In this document: positions 1 to 12,099 of the stretch, piece by piece | Numbering within the stretch: the first letter of the stretch is position 1 | Layout: every line of letters begins with the position of its first letter | Assembly (NCBI GenBank): GCA_022575985.1 | Contig: JAKSXM010000206.1 | Span: 1,729,379-1,793,378 of the forward strand | DNA from: Anagrus nilaparvatae | Lineage: Eukaryota > Arthropoda > Insecta > Hymenoptera > Mymaridae | Direction of reading: 5' to 3' | DNA length: 64,000 nucleotides | Program-made: the position numbers and the translations under genes | The notes under the pieces: generated by a model | Database searches by the model: none | The model's input: the letters and a program-made list of their open reading frames with translations, nothing else | What the model was told of the DNA's origin: nothing

Positions 1-572
1 CCCCTTAAGAGAATAAATTTTTTTTAATCTATATTTTTGATCGATTTTAATTTTAGAGCAAGTAACTCAAGACTCATTTAGACTGAAAAGAGGTAAATTT
101 TATTAGGGTAAATGATTTTAAACAATTTACTTTTCGAAGATGTTTAAATGGGTGACTTTGACTTAACCCCAATGTTGTAAAACCGTTTTATCATTTTGGG
201 ACTTAACACAGTTATTGATTAGTCTTTATGGTCGTAAGCTCTGCTTTAGCTTTAATAGACCATGCGCAGATATGTAATTTAATAATAAGGAGTGCAAAAA
301 TCCGACTTTGAAATAAAATTTCTATAAAAAATAGACATTTTTTGAAACTTTCTATTTTTTATCCTGCCAAACTTATAAAGCACAATTTCATTTATGATTG
401 TATTTAAAAATTGTGCATATAAGTACCCCAAAATTTTAATCTTCTCTTTGTCAACAAAAACGCATATCATTGATTAAAACTACTCTAAAAAAATAAAATT
501 ATTGATTTTTATTATAACTAAAAAAATATATATATATATATTTTTAATTAAAAAAATAAAATCCAAAGTAGA
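1..572. other. No gene recognised
   Basis: AT-rich sequence with a short (TA)n run near 527-541. No coding frame resembling a known protein was seen on either strand. Confidence 0.6.
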
Positions 573-1738
573 TATATGAGCATTTCTACCAGAAAACACC
601 TTTTAATGGCACCAAAAATTAAAAAAAAAATTTTTGTCGGGGCTATGGCTATCGCCATGATTTTCTGGTAGTTTGAACCCTACAGAATGCAAAAAAAAGC
701 GTATACTTGAAATCGGCGATGGATGCCAAAAAAATTTTTTTACTTTTGTGACAAACATCACGTATTTCATGCCTCAGCTATCCAAATTTTAAAAATATTA
801 AATTAGAAATTAACCTAACATTTTGAGATGAATTTGTTTATGTTTATATTTTTGCAATGTGTTATTGCAAGAACCAATTAGAATGACTCTTTAGCTATAA
901 GAATGTACATAATTACTGTTCCGATGAGCATGTCATTTTTAAAAAAAAGATAATTTGGATAAATAAATTATACTGAGATGAACCAGAAGTGTTTTGGGTA
1001 ACTTGCGGAAGGTCTTGCGCGTTACATTAAAAATTATCAAAAAATTCTGTTTTATAAAATTGAGCCCAGAGATTCTAAATCTAGAAAACCCATTGGCATG
1101 AACAAAGGATAGTTGGCATGTTTTTTTAACATAATAAACTCATCTATAATCATTTGGTGCAATTTGGTGTTCCAAAGTTAGTGAACTCCTCTTGTCAGTT
1201 CTCATAACTGTTTTGTTTGATTTTCTTTGTAATTTATAAATTTTTAAAGTTGATTCTTTGAGTAATTTTTGCGTTAAACGTTAATTTTAGGAGATCAGAG
1301 TACATACTTTATTCAAGTAGTATACTTTTATGGAAAATCTACCAGTTTTCTTTAATTTTTATATCCTTTAAATTGAAAAATGATTAAATTTAAATTTTAA
1401 CGATTTTTGGTGTTTAAGGACCAAAATATACGCATATTTAGGCTCCCAGGAGCTACTATTTGTAGAAAAGTTCTCTTGTGTAATTTCTTTATCTATAATA
1501 TATAAAAAAAACTAGCTAAAGCCTTTAGCAACTCCAAAAAAAAGTATTTTTAAAATTATATTAGCGGTTTTTGACACAAAAGTGGAAAAATCTTTTTGGC
1601 ATCCATCGCCGATATCATGTTCACGTTTTTTTTCATTCTGTAAGATTCAAAGTACCAGAAAATTTTAACGGTAGGTGCGGCCCCGTCAAAAATTTTTAGT
1701 GCTATTAAAACGTGTTTTCTGGTAGAAATGCTCATATA
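573..1738. mobile_element. Foldback composite, family C arms around a family A fragment
   Basis: The outer ends are inverted copies (TATATGAGCATTTCTACCAG at 573 and its reverse complement ending at 1738). The inverted similarity continues about 200 bp inward on each side, including a 'GGCATCCATCGCCGAT' block. Between the arms, 975-1195 is the right half of the family A element found complete at 29774-30739 and 38626-39608. The same C-A-C arrangement occurs at 37836-40400, so this looks like an older, partly deleted copy of that composite. No protein is encoded. Confidence 0.7.
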
Positions 1739-2374
1739 CCGAAAATTTTTAAATTAAAAATGTCATTCACTTAAAACTAATCAATATAATTTTTAATCTA
1801 ATTGTCTATAATGTCATTTAATATGTGTTATGTATAAAAATTTAGTATCGAAACTGTATTTAGACACTTTATATAAATTAATAGTATTTTTGTCAAACAA
1901 AAAAAAAAAAACATTATTTTATTTATTAAATTTAGGTAACTGGATAAGTTTGACATTTTATACTGATATTACTTGATGTTGATAAATAAACAAAAACCAA
2001 TAAATAAAACTTCAATGCAGTATATTGACATTATTAAAAACGAAAAAAAATAATTTTTTTTAAATAATATGAATTTTTTAATTTACATAAAATAAATTCG
2101 TGTATTTAAATTTAAATATGTAAATAGAACGAGAAAATTTGTGATTTTAACTAAGTTATATTATTATTATTATAAAGAAAATTGTTTTGAGGAAAATAGT
2201 GTATTTTAGATTATAAAGTAATGTAATATAAATGAAAATACACGTTTACAAAACGTGATACACAATAGTACAAAATATATATTATATATATTTTCTTATA
2301 ACAACTCAGGTATCTATAATAATATTTATGAAAACAAAAATAATTAAATTTTAATTGAATTTTATTATTAATTG
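1739..2374. other. No gene recognised
   Basis: AT-rich, with poly(A) and poly(T) runs. Nothing recognisable. Confidence 0.55.
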
Positions 2375-2515
2375 TATATTACGAGCCCTTGTTCAGTAAT
2401 GTATAAAATGGCCCAAATCGCACGTAAATTGTGTCATTTTTTATTTAAGGACAAGGGTCGTAGACGATTTTTCGAAAAGATGTGCTTTCTGGCCACTGAC
2501 AAGAAAATAATTTTA
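2375..2515 (+). mobile_element. Family B short repeat, copy 1 (internally deleted)
   Basis: Begins near 'TTACGAGCCCTTG' and passes 'CCCAAATCGCACGTAAATT', 'GGACAAGGGTCG' and 'CTTTCTGGCCACTGAC', the same order as in copies at 3936-4165 and 47915-48140 (reverse). The middle hairpin blocks of the other copies are missing. It is dispersed and non-coding; superfamily unknown. Confidence 0.6.
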
Positions 2516-3935
2516 TTATTAAGTCAAATGAAATTTAAGCAAGTAAGTTGTGTTAGGATAATTAAAGACTCATTCTGTAAGTAATGCAAGGATAGAGCAA
2601 AGGTTTACCATATCACTTCTCTCCAAGACCTAACTGAAATAGAAAAATACATGAATCTAGTGAATCATCAAATGATCAGCAACCATTATCAACTTAATAA
2701 GATCCAGATAACTATGCTTAAATGAGCATTGAATAATAACCATCTCATAATATTACTACTAATACTACTTAGCCTTATTATTAGCTGCGGCCATGGATTG
2801 ATGTCAAGTTACTAAATGTAAATAAAAAATAATTTACACCTTGTACGCAACATTCTATTTTTTTTATATCACTTATAGCTAAAACTTTCTAAGATCTGGT
2901 TACGGTAGATAAAAATGATTTTATTGTTAATTTCAAAAACATCTATGACCATTATCTATGGTGTTGTGATTGATAACAATTTAAAATAGGGAACTCAAAT
3001 CCTCGAAATTTCCAAAAATGTAAGAAGTTTCTTTCACAATAACTACTTTATAAACAAGAACTTATTTGATTTGCCAACATCCTAAAAACAAAATTAAAAG
3101 TTGGTAACTTTTTATCTTCGGTTGCATTTTGAAATGAACCCAACAATGCCTTATAAAAAAATCTGTCGTTTTACCTTGTATAGAAATGTCTAATTTAAAA
3201 ACAAAATTGTTTCATATTCACTTATCAAATACAAAATTTATTTTTATAAACATGCTATAAGTCAGTTTTTATTTAATCTACAGGTTGTTTTTCAACACTT
3301 AAAAAAAAAAAAGTAAAAATGTTTTACATGAAAATTGTTAAAATATAGTCTATGGTCTCTAGAGATTCTTTGTACATAAAATATGAAAAAAATTTTTTTA
3401 TATATTTTAAAAAATATAAATTTAAAAGAAAACGGAAGCCTATTTTTCGTTATCATGTTACATTAAAAAAAAAGGTACCCTCATTTGTTTAAAAAATTTT
3501 TTAAAAATAAAATACATAAATTTCTTGCTCCATGTTTTTATTTTTATCAGATTTTTTCTTTTTTGATTTATTTTTTTATCAACTGGTTTCAAAATACTTT
3601 TTTTTCATTCATTTTTTAATTGTTTTGAACTGACGGTTGGGTATTCAAATTGGTTCTAAAGTATATTCCTTCGAAAAATACTTCCATTTTGCTTCTTTGG
3701 TCCAATTTTTAAAAAGGATAATTTTTCTTTTTTTTTCACCGCTTATTTTATAGTAAGTGGCGTCCAAACTTTTTCTCTATTAGGTTTTAAAGTGAAATTT
3801 CACATTAAAACCTATTCCAACCTTCAAAAATCTATTTGAATTATACTTATACTAAAAATCTGCGATGTAGAATTCTTTTTCTAATTCTAATTTTCCAAAA
3901 GTATACTAAGAAACGTATTCTAGTGAAGCTCAGTC
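2516..3935. other. No gene recognised; one short perfect-type palindrome
   Basis: AT-rich, no protein similarity seen. Around 3783-3814 a hairpin is formed by AGGTTTTAAAGTGAAA and its near-exact inverted partner. Confidence 0.5.
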
Positions 3936-4165
3936 GTATATTACGGTCCATGGCAAGAAATATAAAGAATTACCCAAATTGCACGTAAATTATCATCCGA
4001 GGCGAAATCAAGGATAGTAAACAGCAATTTGGGGTGTTTATTTTTTATGGTCCAGGGTCACATACAATTTTTCTACATCAGCGATGAGAAAACACGCTTT
4101 TCCCGGACGCTCAGTGGCCAGGGAATACGTACTTTCTGGCCACTGACCAGAAAATTATTTCTTGA
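3936..4165 (+). mobile_element. Family B short repeat, copy 2
   Basis: Same block order as copy 3: 'TTACGGTCC', 'CCCAAATTGCACGTAAATTA', a decayed 'CCGAGGCGAA' hairpin, 'GGTCCAGGGTC', 'CAGCGATGAGAAAACACGC' and 'CTTTCTGGCCACTGACC'. More diverged than the copy at 47915-48140. Non-coding. Confidence 0.65.
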
Positions 4166-5268
4166 TATTCATATTTTTTTATGGTTTATTTTGATTTGAA
4201 AACGCTAAATGCAAAAATGTAATCTAAAATCACTTTTACATACGAATTTCAAATTTTCTTTTCTTTATTAAAAAGTTAGCCAAAAAAACGAAAAACACTA
4301 CTAAAAATTGAAATCGGATCTAAGAAGCTAAAAATTTGAAGAAAAGCTTATTTTTAGTTGTGCTTTTGGAAAACAATATTTTGGTACACTGAACAAAAAT
4401 CCGTTTTCAGCAAGCGAAATATTTGTGCTGAACGAAATTGCTTTTGCACCTAGTGGAGTTAGGAGTAGAATGTTTTTCTTGCTCAAGCAATTGCTAATGA
4501 CTTAAAACGTATAGAAAATCTAAAAAAAAAATTTTCATCGTATCGCGGCACGAATATCCTGAAAAAGCAAACATTTAAAAAAAATTTTTTTTTACGTTTC
4601 ATATCATTTGCAATCGTTTAAACAAGAAAATTTTTTTCATTTATAACATTTGACTCGTTTCCTTTAAAAATACCCTTATATGAAAAATTTTTTAGTAAAA
4701 AAATCCTTAAAAAATAATTTTTTTTAATTTTAAAATTTTTTTAAAAATTCTGCAATAGTTTCTTTCGTGTTTATATCTTTTTAAATAGAAAGGACTTTCC
4801 CAAAGGATTCACAAAAAACGTATGCTTTCATATATTATATTGGATAATACAAAAGTAAAATATCGATTTTAAGTGATGTTAAGATAAAAAAAGAGAGAGG
4901 AAAGAGGAAAACAGAGAATACATAATAAAGGATAAATTCTTGTGATAAACCACATGAGAATGTTTTTGATAGGATGTCCTTTATAATTAAATTTAAAATT
5001 ATATAAAAGTCAATCAAATTATTTTAGGATTTATAACTAATTAAATTTTTATTTTATGCTTGAAATTTTATATTAAAATTTTACTTTTTTATATTAATTT
5101 ACTGCATAATTTAAATAACAATTTTTTTATAAGTGACTTTTTTTCGAGTAAATGAGTTTAAATAAGTTTACAAATTCTTCACTCTACCTTTCATATTATA
5201 AAATGAAATAGAAAAAAAAATATATTGACAATTTTTTTGATGAATAATTTCATTTTTTTATGTTTTAT
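4166..5268. other. No gene recognised
   Basis: AT-rich. The 60-codon minus frame at 4835-5017 is low complexity and hydrophobic and resembles no family; it is most likely chance. Confidence 0.55.
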
Positions 5269-5682
5269 ACACGGAAAATATTTTTTGTTTGATGACCAGT
5301 TGTATTAAGTTGATACGTTACTTCCTATTCGTTAATTTTTAGAACCGAATTTTGGGGAACAGAGCTCCAAAATAATTGCCAATTTGCCTTAAATAATCAC
5401 TTGTTTTTGTTTTTTATTTTTTTTATAACCTCTATGAAAATCTTTTTAGGCAGAGGTGATTTTAAGAAATTTCTAGCAAATATTTAGTAAAGTAAGGAAA
5501 TATAATTGGTCACCAAACAAAAAATATTTTCGTACTCAAATTCAAAAAATTTTTCTTAATAAATATTAATATTTAAATTCGCATACCTGATTTCGTATTA
5601 CAGAATTCTCAAATTGGGGCTAAAGGTCAAGAGCCTTGACGTAATATTCAAGTGATCAGAACAGTAAAAAGATTTTCAGTGT
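5269..5682. mobile_element. MITE-like element, ACACTG-type ends (F1)
   Basis: Imperfect terminal inverted repeats ACACGGAAAAT (5269) and ATTTTCAGTGT (to 5682). A longer internal inverted match joins GGAAAATATTTTTTGTTTG near 5273 with its complement near 5520-5537. Grouped with elements at 6217-7146, 12100-12504 and 53073-53289 by the ACACTG-A-rich end. Non-coding, 414 bp. Confidence 0.55.
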
Positions 5683-6216
5683 AGGTGTTTAATTCAACAA
5701 AAAAATTCAATAAAATTTTTTTTTATAAACAAAGTGAAAAATATAAAACTTTTATAAATGTAAATTTTTTTAATTCTTTTCTTTTTTTTTTTATTTTATT
5801 TACTTCAATTAACAAACTAAAAAAAATTTATAAACAAAAAGTATATTGAAAAAATAAAAATTTTTAATATAGTACTTGATTTTATTGTATCTTCTTAATA
5901 AACAGCATAAAATTTTCTACTTGATAAACACACTGAATTTAGTACAAGAAATAATTTTTTTCTATCTTTTTCTTTTATTTTTTGTCTTATGTAAGAAATT
6001 TTCTATATTTACAGAACACTGAATTTTCAAGTTGCTGAGTTTTAAGTTTTAGTTCTCAATCATCCTCTTGGTATAATATTAAAGTTAACCTTATTAAACA
6101 GAAAAAGGAGTCAATTTTCAAACTTATAAGAAAAAAAGTAGAAAATAAAGGTTAAGTACAGCGATTGGCTTAAGTAAAGAAGTCAAACAGTAAATTTTAT
6201 TTTACATAAAATTATG
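5683..6216. other. No gene recognised
   Basis: AT-rich, nothing recognisable. Confidence 0.5.
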
Positions 6217-7146
6217 CACTGAGAAAACAAACATATAAATATTCCTATATATTCAAGTAAAAATTACTGTATTTTCTAGTAATTGGCTACCCTGGTTAAA
6301 TTTATTGTAATATTTATTATTTAGTATACAGTAAAAATTGCTTGTACTTTAAAGAAATATAACTATAATATAAATTAATAATTACTGGATTAATTTAGAA
6401 TTTTTACTATACGAGGAATATAATTTTTATTTCAGTATTTTTTTAATGTAAATTAAAAACATATTAAAAAAATATTCTTTTTTTTTTTTTTTTTTTTTTT
6501 TTTTGTGGTATATTTATTACTCGATTTATTATTTTTTATTTATTTATTATTATTTTTTTTTTATTTAATTTTTTTTTTTTTTTAAGTCGCAGTTTGGGGA
6601 TTTGAACCCGGGTCCCTTGAGTTGCCGGTCTATCACTTCGTCCACTAGACCACAGCTGCTTACGCGTGTAAGAATCGAAGTTTGAAAACTATATGTTTTG
6701 GATATGACTCACTTACGCCCCCTGTTTAATAAATAGATATTTTATTCTCACTTTTTTCTTTCTTTATTTAATTCACATCTACACCTTTATTAAACTTTTT
6801 TATTTTATTTATTTTATTCTATTTTTATTAATACGTGTTTATTTTTTATGATTAGTTTTGTTTTAAAATACCGAAATACGGATAAATGTGCCTGCACGTG
6901 TGCTAAAATTTATTAAAAAAGGGGGGGGTAACAAGAAGAGAGAAAAATTACTTTATCTATGTATTAAAAATTCCTATACGCGTACTGGAATTTTTATAAA
7001 CATAATTTTTACTATATTTTATAGTAAAAATAAAGGCGCGCGCAGTAATATTTCTTATATATTATATTATTTTTTCCCTGAATTGACAGGTGGGTAGCGC
7101 GCTACTATAAAATATAGTAAAAAATACTGTTCTTGTTTTCTCAGTG
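6217..7146. mobile_element. MITE-like element, CACTGAGAAAACAA ends (F2)
   Basis: The 14-bp terminal inverted repeat CACTGAGAAAACAA starts at 6217 and its exact complement ends at 7146. The 930-bp interior is AT-rich, repeats 'TTTTTACTATA' motifs in both orientations and hosts the SINE-like insert at 6479-6662. No transposase. Confidence 0.55.
6479..6662 (-). mobile_element. tRNA-derived SINE-like sequence
   Basis: Read on the minus strand, 6662-6584 carries a Pol III A box (TGGTCTAGTGG, complement of 6642-6652) and a B box (GGTTCAAATCC, complement of 6598-6608) at tRNA-like spacing. It is followed by a long A-rich tail (T-runs at 6479-6583 on the plus strand). The A box resembles tRNA-Glu/Gly types. 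The T stem and acceptor stem each contain mismatches, so a working tRNA is unlikely; a SINE head or retroposed tRNA pseudogene fits better. Confidence 0.65.
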
Positions 7147-7965
7147 TGTAGTCTTAGATCTTATTAAAAGTCAAAATTAAAAGTCTAGAAAATGTATTCA
7201 AAATTTTAATTAATTCTGTTTTATAAAAAATAAATCTAAAATCTTACAATTCTTTTATAAATTAAAATTTATTTATGCAGCTATCAGTGTAAATAAAATC
7301 CAAAAGAATCAATAAATTACAGCCCCAGATATTTCCTATTTGAAGATGAATTTCAGAGCTTTTACTTACAAATCTTATTGAAACTTGATTTTTTGGAGCT
7401 CATTGTAGAGAGGCAGTTGAAAATTCGTTTAGGAAAACTTTCTAATACATTTAGTGTTCAAAAATAATTTTAAAAACTAAAAAGATGAATGACTGAATTC
7501 CCTAAGTAAAATATTAAATACAGTTTTTAGTATATAACCAAATGTTTTAGAAAAAATATAGTTTTTATTAATAAAACTCATCCAACGTTTCGGAAGTTTT
7601 ATGACCTCATCAGAACTCTAAAATTAATTAATATAATTTTTTATTAACTATATTTACAACAAAATGTTGTATTAAAATGAGGTTCTATGCATGAATATAG
7701 GTATGAAGACTGCACTTTTTTATTTTTTTACATATAGAGATTTTAATAAAGCAGTAAAGTCAACAGATTTTAATTAACTCGCAAAAAGAGAATCTTAAAC
7801 TTTTTCAATTAACACCTTAATATAACTTTTTTATTATATAGTGAATACTTAATAAAAAAATTTATATTTAGATGAAACTATAAAAATAGTTCTATTAAAT
7901 TGTATATAAGAAAATACTTTTAACAGCTTTTTTCAGTAATAATACTAATAATAAAAAAATTTATT
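7147..7965. other. No gene recognised
   Basis: AT-rich. Holds the hammerhead-like motif at 7583-7618 and nothing else recognisable. Confidence 0.5.
7583..7618 (-). ncRNA. Hammerhead-ribozyme-like core
   Basis: On the minus strand CTGATGAG (complement of 7606-7613) is followed 14 nt later by GAAAC (complement of 7587-7591), the two conserved hammerhead strands in correct order. Stem II between them pairs poorly (GG...CC only). Penelope-like retroelements and retrozymes are known to carry such cores; no reverse transcriptase is adjacent. Probably a decayed remnant. Confidence 0.35.
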
Positions 7966-8531
7966 TGAGGGATTCCACGACAGCTGTACATAATTAAATA
8001 GAAATTTCGTCTTAACTATTATATATTCTTTACTTAAAAATATTTAATAAGTCTTGATACTGAAGAATGAAGGTCTTCGAAACGTGGGCAATTTTTTGAA
8101 AAAATAAAGAAAATAATTGATAGCTCAGAAATCCAATATTTTTGTTTAATATTTTTATTTAAATTTTTAAATTTAAGCACTTCCACCTATTTTTAGGTTT
8201 CTAGGCCCGATTCTCAATTTTTGGCATGCATTTTCTTGTTTTATGTAAATTGATAAATTTTTCCTTAGTGATTTTCTCGTGTATGCATGTTCCCAAAATC
8301 GGATTCTAAGGTAAATTCGTATAATAGTACTGAAAAAGAAAGAATTTTTTTAAATGTATAATAAGCATTTGACAGCAAGATTAATAAAATTTTATCAAAA
8401 CAAAAAAAATGACTGCCAAAGAATAGAAGAAAAGACTTACATATTTAGTTTCCCTTCCAAATAAAAGTAATTTGGACCGATTTTCATAACCCTTCAGTCC
8501 ATCTTTGATCCAGCTGTCGTGGAATCCCTCA
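7966..8531. mobile_element. MITE-like element with 21-bp terminal inverted repeats
   Basis: The ends carry GAGGGATTCCACGACAGCTG (7967-7986) and its exact complement (8511-8530), with one more matching base outward on each side. The 566-bp interior is non-coding. Flanks TTATT and TAATT are similar but not identical, so the target duplication is unresolved. Confidence 0.75.
8052..8088 (+). ncRNA. Hammerhead-ribozyme-like core inside the MITE
   Basis: CTGAAGA (8060-8066) is followed by GAAAC (8079-8083). The intervening bases contain GAAG and CTTC, which can pair as a short stem II. Compared with the canonical CUGAUGA, one position differs. The same CTGAAGA...GAAACG arrangement recurs at 37088-37116 on the other strand. 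Confidence 0.3.
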
Positions 8532-9196
8532 TAATTTTTTTTTTTTATTTTAGTTAATACTTTAAAATATTAAGTACACTATATGAATAAAAAAAGAAGA
8601 GCCTGTACTTAAATTTAGTAGTACATTTAAACAATAAAATATTTTATAACAGTGCTTAAAGTAATTTAAGTCATCTAGCCATATAATTTTTTTTACGGTT
8701 AAAAGTATAAATAATAAAGAAATATTCATACATATTTTTTTTTATTATGTTATAAATAACTGCCATCTTAATTTAAAATTTTTTTACGTTTACGTTTAAA
8801 ATATTTCAATTGACTGTACGTTTTTTGAAAAGTTTTAATGTATAATGATTGAAATAAAGTTTTTAACGAACTGCATATATATTTGGTTTAAAGTAAGTTA
8901 TCCTGAGAATTATAATTATAACTGTGTTGAATATTAAGATATATAAGTCTAAGTTACTAAATTTTCAACATAGTTCTCTTATATTATATAATCATAATGG
9001 GTTTCAGAGTTTATAATATTAAGGGACCAACTGATTAAATGAAGAAGTATATTATTTCAAGAGATATTCATTAATTTATGTGAATAAAACATAAAATTTT
9101 ATTTTTTTGAAATTTTAAGATTAGCATGTTTAAGCTAAACATTTTAGTTTGCTTCGTTTTAATCGTTTGAGATAACCCAACAAACAAGGCCAGGTC
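8532..9196. other. No gene recognised
   Basis: AT-rich, nothing recognisable on either strand. Confidence 0.5.
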
Positions 9197-9498
9197 TATT
9201 TGTCCAGAAAATTTTCAATTGTTTCTGGTTAAATAGATTTTCTGGTAAAATAACCAAAAAAATATCAAAATTTTATTTAAAGGTTTTTATTGAATAAAAC
9301 TAAAATTTAATTTAGAATTTCATAAATTAACAATTTTTAAAGATTAGAAAATTTAAGTATTGATTATTTTTTCAAAAAATAGTGCAAAGTGCAGAAATAC
9401 AAGCATAGCTTTACTCCTCGAAAATATTGAGGTTAAAAATATTTTTTACTTTTGTTTATGTGTGAGTAAATTTTACACAAAAATTTTCTGGACAAATA
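9197..9498. repeat. Short inverted-repeat element
   Basis: TATTTGTCCAGAAAATTTT (9197-9215) is exactly inverted at 9480-9498. The interior is AT-rich. Target duplication not seen. Probably a small MITE. Confidence 0.45.
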
Positions 9499-10080
9499 GC
9501 TCTTGCGAGCAAACAACAGGTAATCAGTTTAGATTCAGTTATGACTAATTACACAAAAATATGAAATTTTCCTATAAACAATACTTATCCTCTTCAAATA
9601 AAGTTTTGCTTCTACTACGTGCAATGTTTAGACCGTCAAAAAAGCTAACAATTACGTTTTTCAAAGTTCTTAACCTCAAAATGAGTTCAAAAATATTTAA
9701 AAAAAATTTTTTGTGTGTATTTTTCAAAACAAAAATTTTGATACCAACCGTTCTCAAATCAGATGATTCAGACTGGATTATTTTTTATGTATATTTTACT
9801 TATTTTTTACTTATTGTGACAGGAATTAATTTTTTTTTTTGTTAAATTAATAAATTTTAAGCCTATACAGTCATTTTAACACCCCTTTAAATAATTAGTT
9901 TCAGGGTCTTTTGGCAACAACAGTAACAAAGGTAGGACCAATATGGCTGCCATCTGTTGCTCAGAAATGTGTTTATGATATTTACTTAATATCGATCTTA
10001 ATATTTTTATTTACACATAAATTACTTTATTGGTCTCACTATGACCCGGTAATAGTATTTTTTATCATGAACCATCTAAT
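9499..10080. other. No gene recognised
   Basis: Two overlapping open frames near 9561-9845 and 9911-10168 are open only because of AT composition and match no family. No splice-supported exon seen. Confidence 0.5.
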
Positions 10081-10198
10081 CAATAAAAATATATACCGGG
10101 TGGAACGCAAGTGTCGCAGTTATTTACATTGCTTTGATAAATACTATCAATGTAAAAATCCGCAGTAATTGTGTTCCACCTGGTATATATTTTTATTG
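10081..10198. repeat. 118-bp palindromic MITE-like hairpin
   Basis: CAATAAAAATATATACCGGG at 10081 is mirrored by the complement ending at 10198, and 'GGTGGAAC' pairs with 'GTTCCACC'. Pairing continues through 'TTACATTG' and 'CAATGTAA' near the centre at about 10140. It would fold as a nearly continuous hairpin. Confidence 0.7.
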
Positions 10199-10899
10199 AG
10201 ATTTATTTATTTAAAAAGATTTTCGTTTGAGTATTTTGTAGATTATATGAATAGTAACCGAAGGCCTTTTTTTTTATACATGAAGTTGTTACAAAAAAAT
10301 CTCTCGGACATGAAATAGAGTTTTGTTCGTAGTACACTCAAGTGGAAGTATTTAAATAGTATTTATTAAAACTCAGTTTTTAAAAAAACTCCGAAATCCT
10401 TCGTAAATTCCAGGTAAATTCTCATCTGGGATGTCTTCATTAATAACATCTTCATTTATTTATTTTTTAAAATTTTACAGGCGTTTCCACCTTTGTTTAC
10501 ATATTTTATTTACATTATGTTACATAGTAACAAGTTAATAATACTATAATTTTATAATAAAAATAAACTTCATAATATGTACAAATGATAATTAAATGTA
10601 GTCCTAAGTCAACAAAAAAAAAAATAATTTGACATTAAATATAAATTTTGCTTATATTTATAAAATATTTATCAATTATTACTATTTATTTAAATTATTA
10701 CAAATTTATTGTTGATTGATTCTATTTGCGTTTCTCAACCCATAAAATCAATACTTTTCAACCCTCTAGCGACCAGTATGTCCCGCAGAAGACATGAAGT
10801 ATTTTTAATTTTTGTATTAGTTTTTCTGCTAGTCAAAAATTTAAACATAAAATAACTGATGATGTATACTGGTTGATGTTGGATGTCGTCTCATACAAC
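10199..10899. other. No gene recognised
   Basis: AT-rich, nothing recognisable. Confidence 0.5.
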
Positions 10900-10903
10900 T
10901 TAA

Positions 10904-11180
10904 GAGTTCTGCCTGGACGCCATGTTTGCAGCTGTAACCCAATCCCGTAAACGGACGCTTTCTCACCTACTCATAGCTTCAATTTTAATTAAAATAAAAA
11001 ATGAAAAGCAGAAAAATAATCTCCGGAAAATTCTAAAGTTGGGACAACTTTGCACTGTCATGGAAAATTTTTCTGCTTTTCATTTTTTATTTTAATTAAA
11101 ATTGAAGCTATAAGTAGGTGAGAAAGCGTCCGTTTACGGGATTGGGTTACAGCTGCAAAAATTGCGTCCGGACAGAACTC
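10904..11180. mobile_element. Palindromic element flanked by TTAA
   Basis: Arms of about 115 bp (GAGTTCTG near 10904 and CAGAACTC ending at 11180) are nearly exact inverted copies, including the block TAAACGGACGCTTTCTCACC. TTAA lies immediately outside each end (10900-10903 and 11181-11184), as expected for piggyBac-type target specificity. The loop is about 45 bp. 277 bp, non-coding. Confidence 0.7.
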
Positions 11181-11184
11181 TTAA

Positions 11185-12099
11185 AATTTGTGAAAACACA
11201 CGTATCTTTAAACTCCTAATTAACTAATTTGATCTTTAAAGTGTTAATATTTTGCTATTCTTTAATTTGATGTGAAAATGAGTTCAAAACGTTAACTTTT
11301 TCTGTTCAAATGACACTATCAGCCATTCTGTCAGCCAGTTTAATTGAAAATCTGGGTTTTAAGGCATTCTTCGTATCCCAGGATCCATTTCTACTGGTAT
11401 CTAAAAAAAACATCACGTTATTTTGAAGTAATAATACGATTAAAATAATCTTTATTTAAATTTATCATATACTATTTTAAAGAAAGTAAAATTCTAATAA
11501 AGTTAAGTGCACTTAATATTTTTTTTAAAAGTAATGTAAGCTTTAAAAGTCTATAATTTTTACTTTTAAATGGCTCAAGTAACCATCAATATAAAAAAGT
11601 TTCTCTTGTATAAAAAAATAATGTTTTTTTATGTTCTTTATACACGCGAAATTTCTTACTTAAATTTTACAAGTATGTTTGCCCACACCTACATTAAAAG
11701 TGACTCCATTATCAGTCAAGACTAACTTCCGTACTTTTCATCCGGTGCTAATGTACGTTTCAATCATCTTCTCCAGTCGATTTTATTTCCTAATAGAAAT
11801 TGAGATCAAAAAAGTAAAAGAGCAGAGATAATAATGGTATGAATTTTAAACTAGTCAATCTTTTTTGATTTTTAATTTTGGTAAAAGGATATTAGTTTTA
11901 ATAAGAACACGCAATATTTATAAGCTAGTAACAGCCATGAATACTTAATAATAAAACTTATTTTTGAGAAATTTTCTATATTAATCAATAAAAACTTAAC
12001 TGCAGCATGGATTATATTGACCTGTTATTCCATGGATTTTAGGGAGTTTCTACAATTATTCGATAAAATCTGAAATAAATGATAAATAAAAATAAACAT
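11185..12099. other. No gene recognised
   Basis: AT-rich, nothing recognisable. Confidence 0.5.

Noticed and set aside
6584..6662. A functional tRNA gene
   Set aside because: T-stem and acceptor mismatches and the A-rich tail argue for a SINE or pseudogene.
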